Assembly: GCF_003722075.1 (NCBI RefSeq)
Contig: NZ_RDSK01000001.1
Coordinates: 248,001 to 312,000 of the forward strand
From: Methanohalophilus sp. RSK
GTDB lineage: Archaea > Halobacteriota > Methanosarcinia > Methanosarcinales > Methanosarcinaceae
Reading direction: 5' to 3'
DNA length: 64,000 nucleotides
The notes beneath the pieces are model-generated. The model saw nothing but the letters and a program-made list of their open reading frames with translations. It was not told the DNA's origin and did not search any database. Shown here piece by piece: positions 17,024 through 26,502 of the stretch (the stretch's first letter is position 1; each line of letters begins with the position of its first letter). Position numbers and translations under genes: made by a program.

Positions 17024-18202
17024 ATGATGTTAATTGGAGAAGCACTTATTGGCGAGGAACCCGAACTCGCACATATTGATCTTATGATCGGTGACAAGGA
17101 AGGACCTGTTGGGCAGGCCTTTGCTACCGGTATGACTCAGTTATCCGCAGGACATACTCCCCTGCTTTCTGTGATCAGGCCGAACCTACCCACAAAACCT
17201 TCCACACTCATCGTTCCCAAGGTAACGGTAAAGAATATGGACCAGGCATCCCAGATATTTGGTCCTGCACAGGCAGCGGTTTCAAAAGCGGTCGCAGATG
17301 CCGTGGAAGAAGGAATTGTACCCAAAGAAGAAGCAGACGATCTTGTGATTGTGGCCAGCGTATTCATACACCCTCAGGCTTTGGATTACAACCGCATCTA
17401 CAGGTATAATTACGGTGCGACCAAACTTGCACTGAAAAGGGCAATGGAGAATTTCCCTGCCGTAGACACTGTACTGGATGAAAAGGACAAAGGTTCCCAT
17501 GCAGTTATGGGATTCAAGGTTTCCAGACTATGGGACCCTCCTTATCTGCAAGTGGCACTGGATAATCCGAATATTGAAGCAGTGCTCAATGTTGTAAGAC
17601 AGCTGCCCAAGAGTGACCATCTCATCCTTGAAGCAGGCACTCCTCTGATCAAACGTTATGGTGTGGATGTAATCACCAAATTGCGTGAAGTCAAACCTGA
17701 TGCTTTCATCGTGGCTGATCTGAAGACACTGGACACAGGTAACCTTGAGGCACGTATGGTGGCAGATGCCACAGCTGATGCAATTGTGGTTTCCGCCCTT
17801 GCACCGGTGCCAACCCTTGAAAAGGCAATCGCAGAGGCCCACAAGACAGGAATCTATGCGGTAATGGACACACTCAACCATCCAGATCCAATGGCTGTGC
17901 TCAAGGAACTCAATGAGCTTCCTGATGTTGTGGAACTTCACCGTGCCATAGATGTAGAGGATACCGCTTACGCCTGGGGTAGTATTGAGGCTATCAAGGA
18001 ACTGTCCCCGAAGATTCTCGTGGCAGTTGCCGGAGGTGTGCGTGTACACACAATCCCTGATGCTCTCAAGGCAGGTGCGGATGTCCTTGTTGTAGGACGT
18101 GCAATTACCAATTCCAAGGATATACGCCAGTCTGCAGAACAGTTTGTCGAAGGCTTGAACAAGCCCGAGATAGACCAGTTCAGGGTAATGACTGATTTCT
18201 GA
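17024..18202 (+). CDS. fae-hps: Bifunctional formaldehyde-activating enzyme / 3-hexulose-6-phosphate synthase
   Basis: Residues 1-160 are Fae: [23 protein letters not shown], condensing formaldehyde with tetrahydromethanopterin. Residues ~165-392 are Hps: [22 protein letters not shown] and V-A-G-G-V-R, joining formaldehyde with ribulose 5-phosphate or running in reverse. In Methanosarcinales this fusion is thought to supply pentose phosphate and handle formaldehyde. 392 residues, full length. Ten bases before tpiA, same strand, likely one message. Confidence 0.95.
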   Translation: MMLIGEALIGEEPELAHIDLMIGDKEGPVGQAFATGMTQLSAGHTPLLSVIRPNLPTKPSTLIVPKVTVKNMDQASQIFGPAQAAVSKAVADAVEEGIVPKEEADDLVIVASVFIHPQALDYNRIYRYNYGATKLALKRAMENFPAVDTVLDEKDKGSHAVMGFKVSRLWDPPYLQVALDNPNIEAVLNVVRQLPKSDHLILEAGTPLIKRYGVDVITKLREVKPDAFIVADLKTLDTGNLEARMVADATADAIVVSALAPVPTLEKAIAEAHKTGIYAVMDTLNHPDPMAVLKELNELPDVVELHRAIDVEDTAYAWGSIEAIKELSPKILVAVAGGVRVHTIPDALKAGADVLVVGRAITNSKDIRQSAEQFVEGLNKPEIDQFRVMTDF

Positions 18203-18212
18203 GGAGATTCCC

Positions 18213-18881
18213 ATGGACTCGCCCCTGATAGTTGTGAACTTCAAGACCTATTCACAGGGCACAGGTGATGCAGCAGTAAAAATTGCCGCTGCCTGCAGGG
18301 ATGTAGCCGCAGAAGCGGGAGTGACCATTGGTGTCGCTCCCCAACTTTGTGATATCTACAGGGTGTCTTCTCAGGTGGATGTGCCTGTCTATGCCCAGCA
18401 TGTGGATGGTGTTTCACCAGGTAGCAATACCGGCCATGTAATGGCTTCCTGTGTAAAACAGGCAGGGGCTGTGGGTTGTCTAATCAATCATTCCGAACGC
18501 AGGCTCAACCTGGCGGATATTGAAGCATCGGTGCGTGCAGCCCGGGCTGAAGGCCTGACCACTATTGTGTGCACCAATAATATTCCCACAACAGCAGCAG
18601 CTGCAGCCCTGGCTCCGGAATATGTTGCGGTGGAGCCTCCCGAACTCATTGGTACGGGTGTTCCGGTTTCCCAGGCTGATCCGGATGTCGTGAGGGGCTC
18701 GGTTGAGGCTGTAAAAAGAATAAATCCTGATGTTCAGGTTTTGTGTGGGGCGGGTATTTCCCGGGGAGAAGACCTCACCGCCGCAATGGATCTTGGTTCT
18801 GTAGGCGTTTTGCTTGCATCAGGTATAGTAAAGGCAGAAGATCCCAGGTCAGCCCTGGAAGATCTTGTCAGCCAGCTTTAA
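18213..18881 (+). CDS. tpiA: Triosephosphate isomerase, archaeal type
   Basis: Interconverts DHAP and GAP. The short 222-residue form is typical for archaea. Marks: N-F-K-T-Y at the start with the catalytic Lys, H-V-D-G, the catalytic His region N-H-S-E-R-R (about 90-95), the active-site E in Y-V-A-V-E-P-P-E-L-I-G (about 138-148), C-G-A-G-I-S and G-V-L-L-A-S-G. Start ATG 18213 follows GAGGAGAT. Its 3' end overlaps the convergent membrane-protein gene by four bases. Confidence 0.95.
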   Translation: MDSPLIVVNFKTYSQGTGDAAVKIAAACRDVAAEAGVTIGVAPQLCDIYRVSSQVDVPVYAQHVDGVSPGSNTGHVMASCVKQAGAVGCLINHSERRLNLADIEASVRAARAEGLTTIVCTNNIPTTAAAAALAPEYVAVEPPELIGTGVPVSQADPDVVRGSVEAVKRINPDVQVLCGAGISRGEDLTAAMDLGSVGVLLASGIVKAEDPRSALEDLVSQL

Positions 18882-19201
18882 AAACCCAGTTGCCACCATG
18901 CAATAAACATAAGCAAGGTGGCTATTCCTAATTTTAATCCCATTGAAAGTTCTATGTTGAAATGCCTGATAATCATATTTGATATCCCGATGGGCGGCGG
19001 GGATATGAGAAGGGCGGCAATAAAAAGGGCAAAGCCTGGGATATAGTTATTATCAACAATGATCAGGTATAATCCCAGGAGTCCCAGATATATGCCAAGT
19101 CCTGATATCAGGATCAGTCCCATTTTGTAAAACCTGAGATATTCGGTAATATCTTTGCCGAAAGCAGCTTTCACTCCACTTTTTTGTGTTTGTTTTTTCA
19201 A
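18878..19201 (-). CDS. Small membrane protein, 107 aa
   Basis: A basic N-terminus (K-K-Q-T-Q-K) leads into three hydrophobic helices (about 29-49, 53-70, 85-104). A P-P-P-I-G turn sits before the last helix. I recognise no family. It is convergent with tpiA (TTAA overlap of stops) and stands alone. The coding case rests on a clean frame with alternating hydrophobic segments and a plausible start. Confidence 0.62.
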   Translation of the reverse strand: MKKQTQKSGVKAAFGKDITEYLRFYKMGLILISGLGIYLGLLGLYLIIVDNNYIPGFALFIAALLISPPPIGISNMIIRHFNIELSMGLKLGIATLLMFIAWWQLGF

Positions 19202-19258
19202 CCTATCACCCTGCGCTATCTTCGGTTGGCTATGTGGCTGCTGGCATAAATAATTGCT

Positions 19259-20566
19259 TTACTTGCGCAGGCTACATCCCATGCCTTCTAATAAATCTTC
19301 CATTTCCCTGTGTATTTCGCAGGCATCCAGATCGCCGCGTATGTTCAAACGGAAAGTTGCGCTTGGGCCCCTTTTATGCAGATATGTATCGATCGTTTCG
19401 ACCTTCACTCCATCTATGCGACAATCCAGGATTTGTTGTATTGTAAATGGCCTGGCTGAATGAGGAATGAAAACAGAGATGTCGCGCAGGGTTGGTTTGA
19501 GTTTATTTTCTTTCCAGCGATTCAGTTCATCTGCAGACAGGATTCTTATGTTACCTATTTTTAGCTGCAGTTCTTTTTTTCCCTCTTCAAGGGTTACACT
19601 ATTTGAAGTAACTTTTTTAACAATTCCAACATGTATCTTTCTGGAATATATGTGCAAAAGTCCCTTTTCATGACCTGTGGAGTGTACAAGTTCCTCGAAT
19701 TCGGCTACCTTGCTGTTTATGAGTTTGTCCGATCTACGTAAGGCAGAGGGCGTGTCGCCAAAATGGAGGGCTGCTGCTTTCATTTCTTCACAGAATTGCC
19801 CTGTATCATGGGAGCGTACCATTGAGGAAAAATGTTTGCATTGCTCTATAAATATGTCATGTACGGGGATAACTTCAGGATTTTCCATCTGGATGAGGGC
19901 ATAAAGTTCGGGGTTTTGCCCCAGGATACGTCCCACAAAGTCCAGCATTATATCATATACAGGACTCATAAAACGCCGGGAGCCTTTCACATCAAAATCC
20001 AGCTTTTGCATGGTTGCGCCAATGGTAATGTAGGCAAAATGGGTAAGTCCCTGGACAATGGATACAAAGTGATCATGTTCATCGGGAGTTATGACTTCTA
20101 TACTCGCCTCTTCTTCACTTAATAGGTTGAATATATGGTCAAACCACTGCTCACACCTGTCCTCTACGGGAGTGAGGATAAAGGTCTGGCCCTGCAGGGA
20201 GGGAATAGAAGGCCCAAACATTGGATGGGTTCCCAGAAATTCTACATTTTCAGGAACATATTTTTTCATGGCCTCAACAGGTTTTTTCTTCAATGATGTC
20301 AGGTCCATGAGCAAACTTCCCTTTTTCATTTTAGGGGCAGTCTGTGCTATGATGGTAGGTGTTATGTTGATTGGTACTGAAATTATCACAATGTCACATG
20401 TAGGAATAACAGTGTCAGGATCGGCTGTAAAATGCACACCCAGCCTTTCGGCAACTTCCATTTTTCCGCTGCGGCCACTGAGCCATACTTCATAACCACG
20501 TTTTTTGAAAAAGGTTGCAAACCACTGGCCCATTTCCCCGGTACCACCGATGATGAGTATTTTCAA
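19259..20566 (-). CDS. tyrA: Prephenate dehydrogenase with C-terminal regulatory region
   Basis: Oxidises prephenate to 4-hydroxyphenylpyruvate for tyrosine. The 435-residue product opens K-I-L-I-I-G-G-T-G-E-M-G-Q-W, a Rossmann NAD(P) motif, then G-T-H-P-M-F-G-P-S (about 112-120), a TyrA active-site segment. About 150 residues after the dehydrogenase body end in an ACT-like stretch (about 395-435), so feedback control is plausible. The start is TTG 20566, which overlaps the aroE stop as TTGA; longer reading upstream runs through aroE. Last gene of the aromatic operon. Confidence 0.93.
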   Translation of the reverse strand: MKILIIGGTGEMGQWFATFFKKRGYEVWLSGRSGKMEVAERLGVHFTADPDTVIPTCDIVIISVPINITPTIIAQTAPKMKKGSLLMDLTSLKKKPVEAMKKYVPENVEFLGTHPMFGPSIPSLQGQTFILTPVEDRCEQWFDHIFNLLSEEEASIEVITPDEHDHFVSIVQGLTHFAYITIGATMQKLDFDVKGSRRFMSPVYDIMLDFVGRILGQNPELYALIQMENPEVIPVHDIFIEQCKHFSSMVRSHDTGQFCEEMKAAALHFGDTPSALRRSDKLINSKVAEFEELVHSTGHEKGLLHIYSRKIHVGIVKKVTSNSVTLEEGKKELQLKIGNIRILSADELNRWKENKLKPTLRDISVFIPHSARPFTIQQILDCRIDGVKVETIDTYLHKRGPSATFRLNIRGDLDACEIHREMEDLLEGMGCSLRK

Positions 20567-21369
20567 TCCAGCCCCTCCAGTACTGCCTTGCGCATGACTT
20601 CCACCGGTGGCTCTTGACCGGTCCATATCCTAAAAGCCTCAGCACCCTGATGGACAAGCATTGCAACCCCGCCGATCGGTTTGGCACCCGCAAGCTCTGC
20701 TTGATGCAGCAGTTTTGTCTGCAGAGGATTGTAAACTATGTCAAAAACAGCCAAATCCGGATGCATGATGTCCCGACTGGCAATGGTTGCATCAATATGA
20801 GGATGCATTCCCATGGACGTGGCATTGATCAGTATGTCACTGTCCTGCAGCAGTCCTTTTAAATTCTCCAGACCTGCATGGCGGCAACCGACATCCTCTG
20901 CAAGAGCTTCTGCCTTTTCAGGAGTGCGGTTTGTGATTGTCACACAAGCTCCTTTTTCTGCAAAATGAAAGGCAATTGCACGGGCAGCACCCCCTGCACC
21001 GATAAGAAGTACGTTAGATGACTTAATTCCCACTCCTGCTTCCCACAGAGCCATTTCAGCCCCCAGCCCATCTGTGTTGTGGCCCCGTATCCCCTCATTG
21101 AAGGATATGGTGTTGACAGCCCCTATCCTGCGTGCCAGTGTATCAGGGTTTGTAAATTCTAATGCTTTTTTTTTATGGGGCACAGTGATATTAAGGCCGC
21201 CAAAACCCATTGCTTGCGCTCCCAGGATAGCTTCTCTAAGGTTTTTTTGCCTTACCCTGAATGCATGGTATTCACAATCCATTCCCAGTTCCCTGAACGC
21301 TGCATTGTGCATTGCCGGGGAAAGGGAATGTTCGATTGGGTCTCCCATTACACCAAATACTTGTTTCAT
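20563..21369 (-). CDS. aroE: Shikimate dehydrogenase
   Basis: Reduces 3-dehydroshikimate with NADPH. The 268-residue product has G-V-M-G-D-P-I-E-H-S-L-S-P (5-17), the catalytic K in N-I-T-V-P-H-K-K (about 59-66), N-T-D-G, and the Rossmann motif G-A-G-G-A-A-R-A (about 125-132), followed by N-R-T-P-E-K. Start overlaps the aroD stop as ATGA, and its stop overlaps the tyrA TTG. All neighbours in the run act in the same pathway. Confidence 0.96.
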   Translation of the reverse strand: MKQVFGVMGDPIEHSLSPAMHNAAFRELGMDCEYHAFRVRQKNLREAILGAQAMGFGGLNITVPHKKKALEFTNPDTLARRIGAVNTISFNEGIRGHNTDGLGAEMALWEAGVGIKSSNVLLIGAGGAARAIAFHFAEKGACVTITNRTPEKAEALAEDVGCRHAGLENLKGLLQDSDILINATSMGMHPHIDATIASRDIMHPDLAVFDIVYNPLQTKLLHQAELAGAKPIGGVAMLVHQGAEAFRIWTGQEPPVEVMRKAVLEGLD

Positions 21370-22067
21370 ACGATATTCTCCAGAGCCATTTTAAGCTGGT
21401 CTATTCTGATCTGTCCCGGAGCGACCGGTTTTTCAATGCAACCGTAGGTCAGTAATGAACCGTATCTGCAGGCAACAACCCGGCTGTGACGTCCCAGCTC
21501 CCCCATAGCAATTACACAAACATTTCCCTTTGCCTGCAATGCAGCATGGAAAAGCTCCAGTATATCTTCGGGTTTTTTGGGCATGACTGCGAGTTTGGCT
21601 ATGTCGGCTCCCTTATCCGTGCATTCGTTGAGAATAGCAACCATCTCTTTTTCAGGAGGGGTACTCTCAAAGAAATGGGAGGACATTATTACCTTTGTTC
21701 CCTGGGATTTTGCTTCCTCTACCAGCCTGTTTCGCAAGCAATCGGGACTTTTGCGTTCGATATCAATCATATCCGCATAAGGAATCAGGTCTTCCAGCAG
21801 GGTGATTCTTTGCTCCTCTGATCCCTGCCAGTTGCCGCCTTCTGCATGTACACGATTGGTTGCAATACGTGGTAATTCGTCCTGCTGATCCATCAAGTCG
21901 AACAATTTCTTTGCCTGCACAGCCTCTTCTATTTCAAGCAAATCCAGCCTGATCTCCAGAATATCCGCACCAAGCACGCTGGCGATGCGTGCCTGTAAAA
22001 GAGGGTCGCTGTCAATGGATGCGACAATTTTTACATCTTTTCCGGCGACAAAATCTGTCATATTCAT
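21366..22067 (-). CDS. aroD: 3-dehydroquinate dehydratase, type I
   Basis: Dehydrates 3-dehydroquinate to 3-dehydroshikimate via a Schiff base. The 233-residue product has E-I-R-L-D-L-L (about 37-43), R-I-A-T-N-R, the active-site region I-M-S-S-H-F-F (His near 131), the Lys in D-I-A-K-L-A-V-M-P (about 154-162), and [12 protein letters not shown] 22067 overlaps the preceding stop (ATGA). Type I rather than II by length and Lys/His pair. Confidence 0.95.
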   Translation of the reverse strand: MNMTDFVAGKDVKIVASIDSDPLLQARIASVLGADILEIRLDLLEIEEAVQAKKLFDLMDQQDELPRIATNRVHAEGGNWQGSEEQRITLLEDLIPYADMIDIERKSPDCLRNRLVEEAKSQGTKVIMSSHFFESTPPEKEMVAILNECTDKGADIAKLAVMPKKPEDILELFHAALQAKGNVCVIAMGELGRHSRVVACRYGSLLTYGCIEKPVAPGQIRIDQLKMALENIV

Positions 22068-23206
22068 TTCTCTATGATTGTTTCCTGAACTTTCATCCCG
22101 AAATGCCTGCCCGTATCTTCCATATGCACCAGCACCTCGTCTCCTTCCTTCAGGGAGGCTATGGATACTGGTTTTCCCTTGGTTGAAACCAATTTTATTG
22201 TTTCTGCATTCTGGAGGATATTTTTCACTGTATTACCGTCTTTGGATTGGGCTTCCACAAGCATTAAGGGGCGACGTTCGATCTTAACCCTACCAACAAT
22301 TCCCTTGCGTTGCTGGCCTTCTGTATTTACAATAGTTACTTCGTCTCCTGCTTCCAGCTCGGATAGGTATCTTGTTTTGTCACCGATCTTAACATAAGCA
22401 TGAACTGCTCCGGCATTAACCCTGAATGGCCTGGATGCTACATAGGGACTTTCTTCGGATTCAGAATGCACAAGGAACATGCCGGCGGATTGGGAACCCA
22501 CAAGCATACCTTCCCCTCTTTCCATTAAGTTACAGGTATCCACACAAACCCTGTCGCCCATTCCGACAGGTTCTATCTTGGTGATGGTGGCAGGTACAAG
22601 ATCAATTCCCTCTACACCTGCTTCTTCTGCAAGTTTTACGGTTTTCTTCAGTGTGTCGGGATTTGCAGTATCCAGCAGGACTCCATCGGACCCATGCTCC
22701 ATGGTCTCCAGGGCAAGTTTTGCCTCCTCAGGGTCTCTGACACCGGATATTATATTCACTTCTTTGTCCTGGAGTTGCGCTATGAGGTTTTCCAGAGGGA
22801 TGACTTTCCAGTCCGTGCCGATAGCGATGAGGTAGTCACATTCAGTCCCTATTGCAGCGGCAAATTTCTCATATTTCTTGTCCTGGATTACCACCAGGGC
22901 AGCGATGCTCTTTTTCTGGCGTCTCAATGTTGCCAGTTTTTCAAAATCCCGGGAGTTGCTCATGTCCACAGGTAATGGAAGTGTCCCGTCGCCTTCTCCT
23001 CCGCGACCGATAACTATTATGTCTGCGGCAGTATCCGCATTATCGGTAAATGCAGCAATCTTGATGTCCCCGAGTTCTCTTGCTTTATCTACATCATCTG
23101 CCTCTACCAGAACACAGTCGGCACCTGATTCCAGGGCGCCTGTTATACGCTCCTTCTTGTCTTCCCAATCGCCTTCGTCGGCACGTATCCATACCTGCTT
23201 TTTCAT
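22064..23206 (-). CDS. aroB': 3-dehydroquinate synthase II
   Basis: Methanogen-type enzyme that oxidatively deaminates and cyclises 2-amino-3,7-dideoxyheptulosonate to 3-dehydroquinate with NAD, replacing AroB. The 380-residue product opens with [12 protein letters not shown], and has [21 protein letters not shown], and [13 protein letters not shown] (about 238-250), then N-A-G-A-V-H-A-Y. Nine bases after the ADH synthase gene and overlapping aroD. Confidence 0.95.
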   Translation of the reverse strand: MKKQVWIRADEGDWEDKKERITGALESGADCVLVEADDVDKARELGDIKIAAFTDNADTAADIIVIGRGGEGDGTLPLPVDMSNSRDFEKLATLRRQKKSIAALVVIQDKKYEKFAAAIGTECDYLIAIGTDWKVIPLENLIAQLQDKEVNIISGVRDPEEAKLALETMEHGSDGVLLDTANPDTLKKTVKLAEEAGVEGIDLVPATITKIEPVGMGDRVCVDTCNLMERGEGMLVGSQSAGMFLVHSESEESPYVASRPFRVNAGAVHAYVKIGDKTRYLSELEAGDEVTIVNTEGQQRKGIVGRVKIERRPLMLVEAQSKDGNTVKNILQNAETIKLVSTKGKPVSIASLKEGDEVLVHMEDTGRHFGMKVQETIIEK

Positions 23207-23215
23207 TTTGTATCC

Positions 23216-24013
23216 TCACTGAAGTTGCTTGAGGGCTTCATCCACGGTTTGATTCTTGTGTGCGATCTCTGTGATCGCCCGGGTCATCCGGGTGGGGCTT
23301 GGATGCTGGAACACATTTCTGCCAATGGCAACACCACGGGCACCTGCATCCATTGCTTCACGAATCATTTCCAGGAATTCCCTGTCAGTGTTAGTCTTTG
23401 GTCCACCTGCAATTACTACGGGTACAGGGCAGCCTTCTACAACCCTGGAGAAACTTTCAATGTCTCCGGTGTAGACGGTCTTGATTACGTCAGCTCCAAG
23501 TTCAGCTCCTACACGGGCAGCATGGGCTACCATCTGTGGATCCCTCGGATTTGTGACCTTTCTGCCTCGGGGGTACATCATCGCAATCAAAGGTATGCCC
23601 CAGTAGTCACATTGCCTACCTATGTGACCCAGTATCTTAAGTTGTTCGGATTCGGTTTCCGATCCCACATTGATGTGTACGGATACGGCATCTGCTCCTA
23701 TGCGGGATGCTTCCTCTACGGTGCAGACCAGCACTTTGTCATTGGGATCAGGTCCCAGTGAAGTTGATGCACTCATATGGATTATGAGTCCTACATCATG
23801 ACCATATCCTCTATGACCGTGAAGGATCATGCCTTTTTGCATAAGTACTGCATTGGCTCCTCCTTCAGCAACGCTATTTATGGAATCTGCTATGTTAATC
23901 AATCCCTTTATTGGTCCATCTGTAATTCCATGGTCCATAGGTATGATAACCATATTCCTGCTGTCTCTGTCCATGATTCTTTCAATTCGAATTTGTTTTC
24001 CTATTTCTGGCAT
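23216..24013 (-). CDS. aroA': 2-amino-3,7-dideoxy-D-threo-hept-6-ulosonate (ADH) synthase
   Basis: First enzyme of the archaeal shikimate route that starts from aspartate semialdehyde and a deoxyketohexose phosphate rather than PEP plus erythrose 4-phosphate. A class I aldolase barrel of 265 residues: [11 protein letters not shown] (about 25-35), M-Y-P-R-G, the Schiff-base Lys in [10 protein letters not shown] (about 176-185), and [12 protein letters not shown]. First gene of the operon; promoter in the 155-bp region shared with the divergent guaA gene. Confidence 0.95.
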   Translation of the reverse strand: MPEIGKQIRIERIMDRDSRNMVIIPMDHGITDGPIKGLINIADSINSVAEGGANAVLMQKGMILHGHRGYGHDVGLIIHMSASTSLGPDPNDKVLVCTVEEASRIGADAVSVHINVGSETESEQLKILGHIGRQCDYWGIPLIAMMYPRGRKVTNPRDPQMVAHAARVGAELGADVIKTVYTGDIESFSRVVEGCPVPVVIAGGPKTNTDREFLEMIREAMDAGARGVAIGRNVFQHPSPTRMTRAITEIAHKNQTVDEALKQLQ

Positions 24014-24169
24014 ATTATCACTCCGCAGTTATCGTGTTAGTATGTGACATGGTATCACTCAACTCTATTTATAATTTTCCCCTTTATTTTCTATAAGCGT
24101 TTGTGTATATAAAGAAAGTTAATATTTTGCCGGAATAAGCTTATATATGCAGTTCTCCTTCTGGCAGAC

Positions 24170-24745
24170 ATGGAAGAGTTGAGAATCCTTGTAATCAATA
24201 ATCACGGACAATTCTGTCACCTTATTCACAGGACCGTAAGGGATCTTGATATGGATACAAGTATTGTTCCCAACACAACCCCGGTTGAGGAGATCCTTGC
24301 CGAAAAACCGGATGGACTGATCTTTAGTGGCGGTCCTTCTCTGGAAAGAGGAGGTCTATGTGAAGAATACGCAAAAGAACTGGATATTCCTATTCTTGGC
24401 ATATGCCTGGGTCACCAGCTCATCGCACATGCCTATGGAGGGTCCACAGGAGTCGGCAGCCATGGCGGATATGCTGCCGTGGATGTAGAGGTTGTGGAGG
24501 AGGATGATATTCTCAAGGGCCTTGGTCCCCGCATTTCTACCTGGGCTTCGCACGGGGATGAGGTTACAGAACTACCGCCGGGTTTTGTGAAACTTGCCTG
24601 CTCTGATATATGCGGTATCGAAGCGATGAAACATCCAGACAAACCGCTGTACGGTGTCCAGTGGCATCCTGAGGTTGCACATACGGACAAAGGCGAGGAA
24701 TTATTCATGAATTTCTTCGATGCTTGTGCAAATTATAATAAGTAA
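24170..24745 (+). CDS. guaA: GMP synthase glutaminase subunit A
   Basis: Releases ammonia from glutamine for the separate synthetase subunit that aminates XMP. The 191-residue product is a stand-alone class I amidotransferase: I-F-S-G-G-P (about 50-55), nucleophile in G-I-C-L-G-H-Q (about 76-82) and the G-V-Q-W-H-P-E-V dyad (about 165-172). Stand-alone subunits are usual in archaea; the ATP-pyrophosphatase subunit is not in this window. Short leader; a TATA-like GCTTATATATG ends near 24149. Confidence 0.94.
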   Translation: MEELRILVINNHGQFCHLIHRTVRDLDMDTSIVPNTTPVEEILAEKPDGLIFSGGPSLERGGLCEEYAKELDIPILGICLGHQLIAHAYGGSTGVGSHGGYAAVDVEVVEEDDILKGLGPRISTWASHGDEVTELPPGFVKLACSDICGIEAMKHPDKPLYGVQWHPEVAHTDKGEELFMNFFDACANYNK

Positions 24746-24770
24746 AGGTCCCGCCAGTTCTTTACTTATT
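24737..24770. terminator. Shared inverted repeat built from two stop codons
   Basis: AATAAGTAAAG (24737-24747) and CTTTACTTATT (24760-24770) pair perfectly over 11 bases around a 12-base loop. The arms contain the stop codons of both convergent genes. Could end transcription in both directions. Confidence 0.5.
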
Positions 24771-25589
24771 TTCATAAGTCTTCTGCAGCAGGAGGGCGTC
24801 TTCTTCCAGATTTGGACTCTCACAGATTACAAGCCCTTGCGCCCCGAAATCTTTCAGTGCCTCCATGAGTTCTGAATATTTCAGGTCTGATTCCTCAAGC
24901 ACAAGATGATTCTTTTCGCCTTTGTCTGTATACTCGATTCCCGAAATATGCATGTGCATGTTTCTCAGACCTTCCTTGCCCAGGTATTCCTCAACCTTTT
25001 GCAGCACTGCACTGAATTCTGCATAGCTGTTTTCCTCACCTTTTGAGCGGGCGTGCAAATGGGCAAAATCGATGCATGGCAGGACACCTTCAACACCTGC
25101 TGAAAGAGCGAGGGTTTCTTCCAGATTGCCAAACTGGCTGGGTTTACCAGTGGTTTCCGGACGCAAAGTCGCGTTTATTCCTTCATCTTCAAGTTGGCCT
25201 GCAAGTTCTTCCAGCAGAGTCTCTACCTTTGGAAAAACGGTGTTCCCATTTTGTTCATGGTAGTAGGCCGGATGGAACACTATTGAGCTGGCTCCACAGA
25301 TATTGCCTATGTAGGCAGAATCATAGATGCGTTTGATGCTGGCCTGGATTTTTTTTTCTTCTTTTGAATTCAGGTTTATGTAGTAGGGTGCATGTACACT
25401 CAGGGCAATCCCTGTTTTGAGGGCTGTATCTGCGATCTTTTCCGCAGTGGGTTCTTTCATGCGCACTCCCCGTACAAATTCCAGTTCCATGCAACCCAAC
25501 CCGAGCTCTTTTACCCGCCGGATGCCGCCTTCGCTTCCCCTGCCTTTAGCACTAAGGGGTGTGCCGGCAGTTCCGAAAAGGAGAGGCAA
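24762..25589 (-). CDS. Endonuclease IV / xylose isomerase-like TIM barrel protein
   Basis: The 275-residue product has the AP-endonuclease family 2 pattern: F-G-T-A-G at the start, S-V-H-A-P-Y-Y-I-N (about 64-72), I-V-F-H-P-A-Y-Y (about 101-108), R-P-E-T (about 142-145), C-I-D-F-A-H-L-H-A-R (about 171-180) and H-M-H-I-S-G (about 211-216). These His, Glu and Asp residues fit a three-metal site for cutting abasic DNA. A sugar isomerase role cannot be excluded by sequence alone. One base separates it from the small acidic gene upstream. Confidence 0.84.
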   Translation of the reverse strand: MPLLFGTAGTPLSAKGRGSEGGIRRVKELGLGCMELEFVRGVRMKEPTAEKIADTALKTGIALSVHAPYYINLNSKEEKKIQASIKRIYDSAYIGNICGASSIVFHPAYYHEQNGNTVFPKVETLLEELAGQLEDEGINATLRPETTGKPSQFGNLEETLALSAGVEGVLPCIDFAHLHARSKGEENSYAEFSAVLQKVEEYLGKEGLRNMHMHISGIEYTDKGEKNHLVLEESDLKYSELMEALKDFGAQGLVICESPNLEEDALLLQKTYENK

Positions 25590-25590
25590 T

Positions 25591-25920
25591 TCAGATCATC
25601 CCCAACTTATCCTTGAGTTCTTCCAGTTTTTCAGGTGAAAATCCCTCAAGAACACTGAAAAAAGAATCCATGTCCTCATCTTCCAGCCCCCTGACATCCT
25701 CTTTTCCCTCAATTGCAAGGTCTGCCAGGTATTCCACATCTTCCCGTTTCAGTTTTTCCAGGCGATTGCGGAAATCTTCTCCTGATTCGGCAAAACGATG
25801 GGAAATCGGCCTGAGAATAAATGGATAAGGGTGTCCCATCTGTGAAATATTGTTTTCGCCGGCTTCGGGGGCAAGTTTGTTAAAAATGTCCATGTCTCTG
25901 TCTGTAAATTCCCGTCCCAT
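25591..25920 (-). CDS. Conserved hypothetical acidic protein, 109 aa
   Basis: A soluble, strongly charged protein with no membrane segment. The N-terminus reads G-R-E-F-T-D-R-D-M-D-I-F-N-K-L-A-P-E; the middle has P-Y-P-F-I-L-R-P-I-S-H-R, and the end is an acidic helix pair with repeated L-E-D/E-L-K elements. The gene directly precedes the endonuclease IV-like gene and shares its strand, and coaD lies 24 bases upstream. I do not recognise the family; a role with the DNA-repair-like neighbour is only positional. Confidence 0.68.
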   Translation of the reverse strand: MGREFTDRDMDIFNKLAPEAGENNISQMGHPYPFILRPISHRFAESGEDFRNRLEKLKREDVEYLADLAIEGKEDVRGLEDEDMDSFFSVLEGFSPEKLEELKDKLGMI

Positions 25921-25944
25921 GCAGGAAAATAAGAGATTTTTCCT

Positions 25945-26412
25945 TTAAAACTTTCCTCTCAGGCGACCATGTATATCGATCTCTCCATTTGATATACGGG
26001 TTGATGATATGGGTTCTTCATCCTCTGCCATAACATAGTCAATTTTGACAATTTCAAGTTGCTCTTTCCCATCCTGCCTGCGGAGTTTGTTTATTTTTTC
26101 AGCAACAGCATATGTTTCCGGGGAAACCACAATATAGCGGTAGTCACCACTGACGGTGGTGCCAAAAGGATCTTCCAGTTTTTCGATCTGGTAATTTTTG
26201 TCAGGAATATCAAGGCTGGCAATATAATCTTCAAGCTGGTTGAGACGGGTGGCATAGGGGGGTATTTTCCTGTCTTTTTTCCCTGCCATCGAGTCGGATG
26301 TTAGGCCGATGTCAAGTAAATCTCCCGCCGCGATTTCAAAAGCCCTGCGAAGAAGTTTACGATGACCATCATGGAGGTATTCGAAGGTGCCTCCCACAGC
26401 AGTTTTTGGCAT
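25945..26412 (-). CDS. coaD: Phosphopantetheine adenylyltransferase, archaeal type
   Basis: Transfers AMP to 4'-phosphopantetheine in CoA synthesis. The 155-residue product is a small nucleotidyltransferase: G-G-T-F-E-Y-L-H-D-G-H-R-K-L-L (about 7-21, with the H-x-G-H motif) and the second motif I-S-S-T-R-I (about 136-141). The K-I-D-Y-V-M-A-E-D strand is typical of the archaeal form. ATG 26412 faces the divergent MarR gene across a 90-bp region with two dyads. Confidence 0.93.
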   Translation of the reverse strand: MPKTAVGGTFEYLHDGHRKLLRRAFEIAAGDLLDIGLTSDSMAGKKDRKIPPYATRLNQLEDYIASLDIPDKNYQIEKLEDPFGTTVSGDYRYIVVSPETYAVAEKINKLRRQDGKEQLEIVKIDYVMAEDEEPISSTRISNGEIDIHGRLRGKF

Positions 26413-26440
26413 AGTTTGTGTGAGGTTTTCCCGGTTGATA

Positions 26441-26456
26441 AATATTTGTAAATATT
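26441..26456. promoter_or_regulatory. AT-rich dyad in coaD/marR intergenic region
   Basis: AATATTT-GT-AAATATT, perfect seven-base arms, halfway between the divergent starts. May bind the MarR protein or be part of a promoter. Confidence 0.4.
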
Positions 26457-26457
26457 A

Positions 26458-26471
26458 GTTGCATACGCAAC
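26458..26471. promoter_or_regulatory. Second dyad, candidate MarR operator
   Basis: GTTGC-ATAC-GCAAC, perfect five-base arms, directly before the TATA-like TTATATA (26475-26481) of the marR gene. A repressor here would block BRE/TATA recognition. Confidence 0.45.
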
Positions 26472-26502
26472 AATTATATAACTCCAATTTCATCCCCCGG
26501 CT

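Noticed and set aside
17528-18244. 238-codon frame antisense to the Hps domain
   Set aside because: Opposite strand has all Hps motifs; no family features in this frame.
20567-20626. Longer N-terminus for tyrA
   Set aside because: The 20 extra codons overlap aroE out of frame; TTG at 20566 begins exactly at the Rossmann strand and overlaps the aroE stop.
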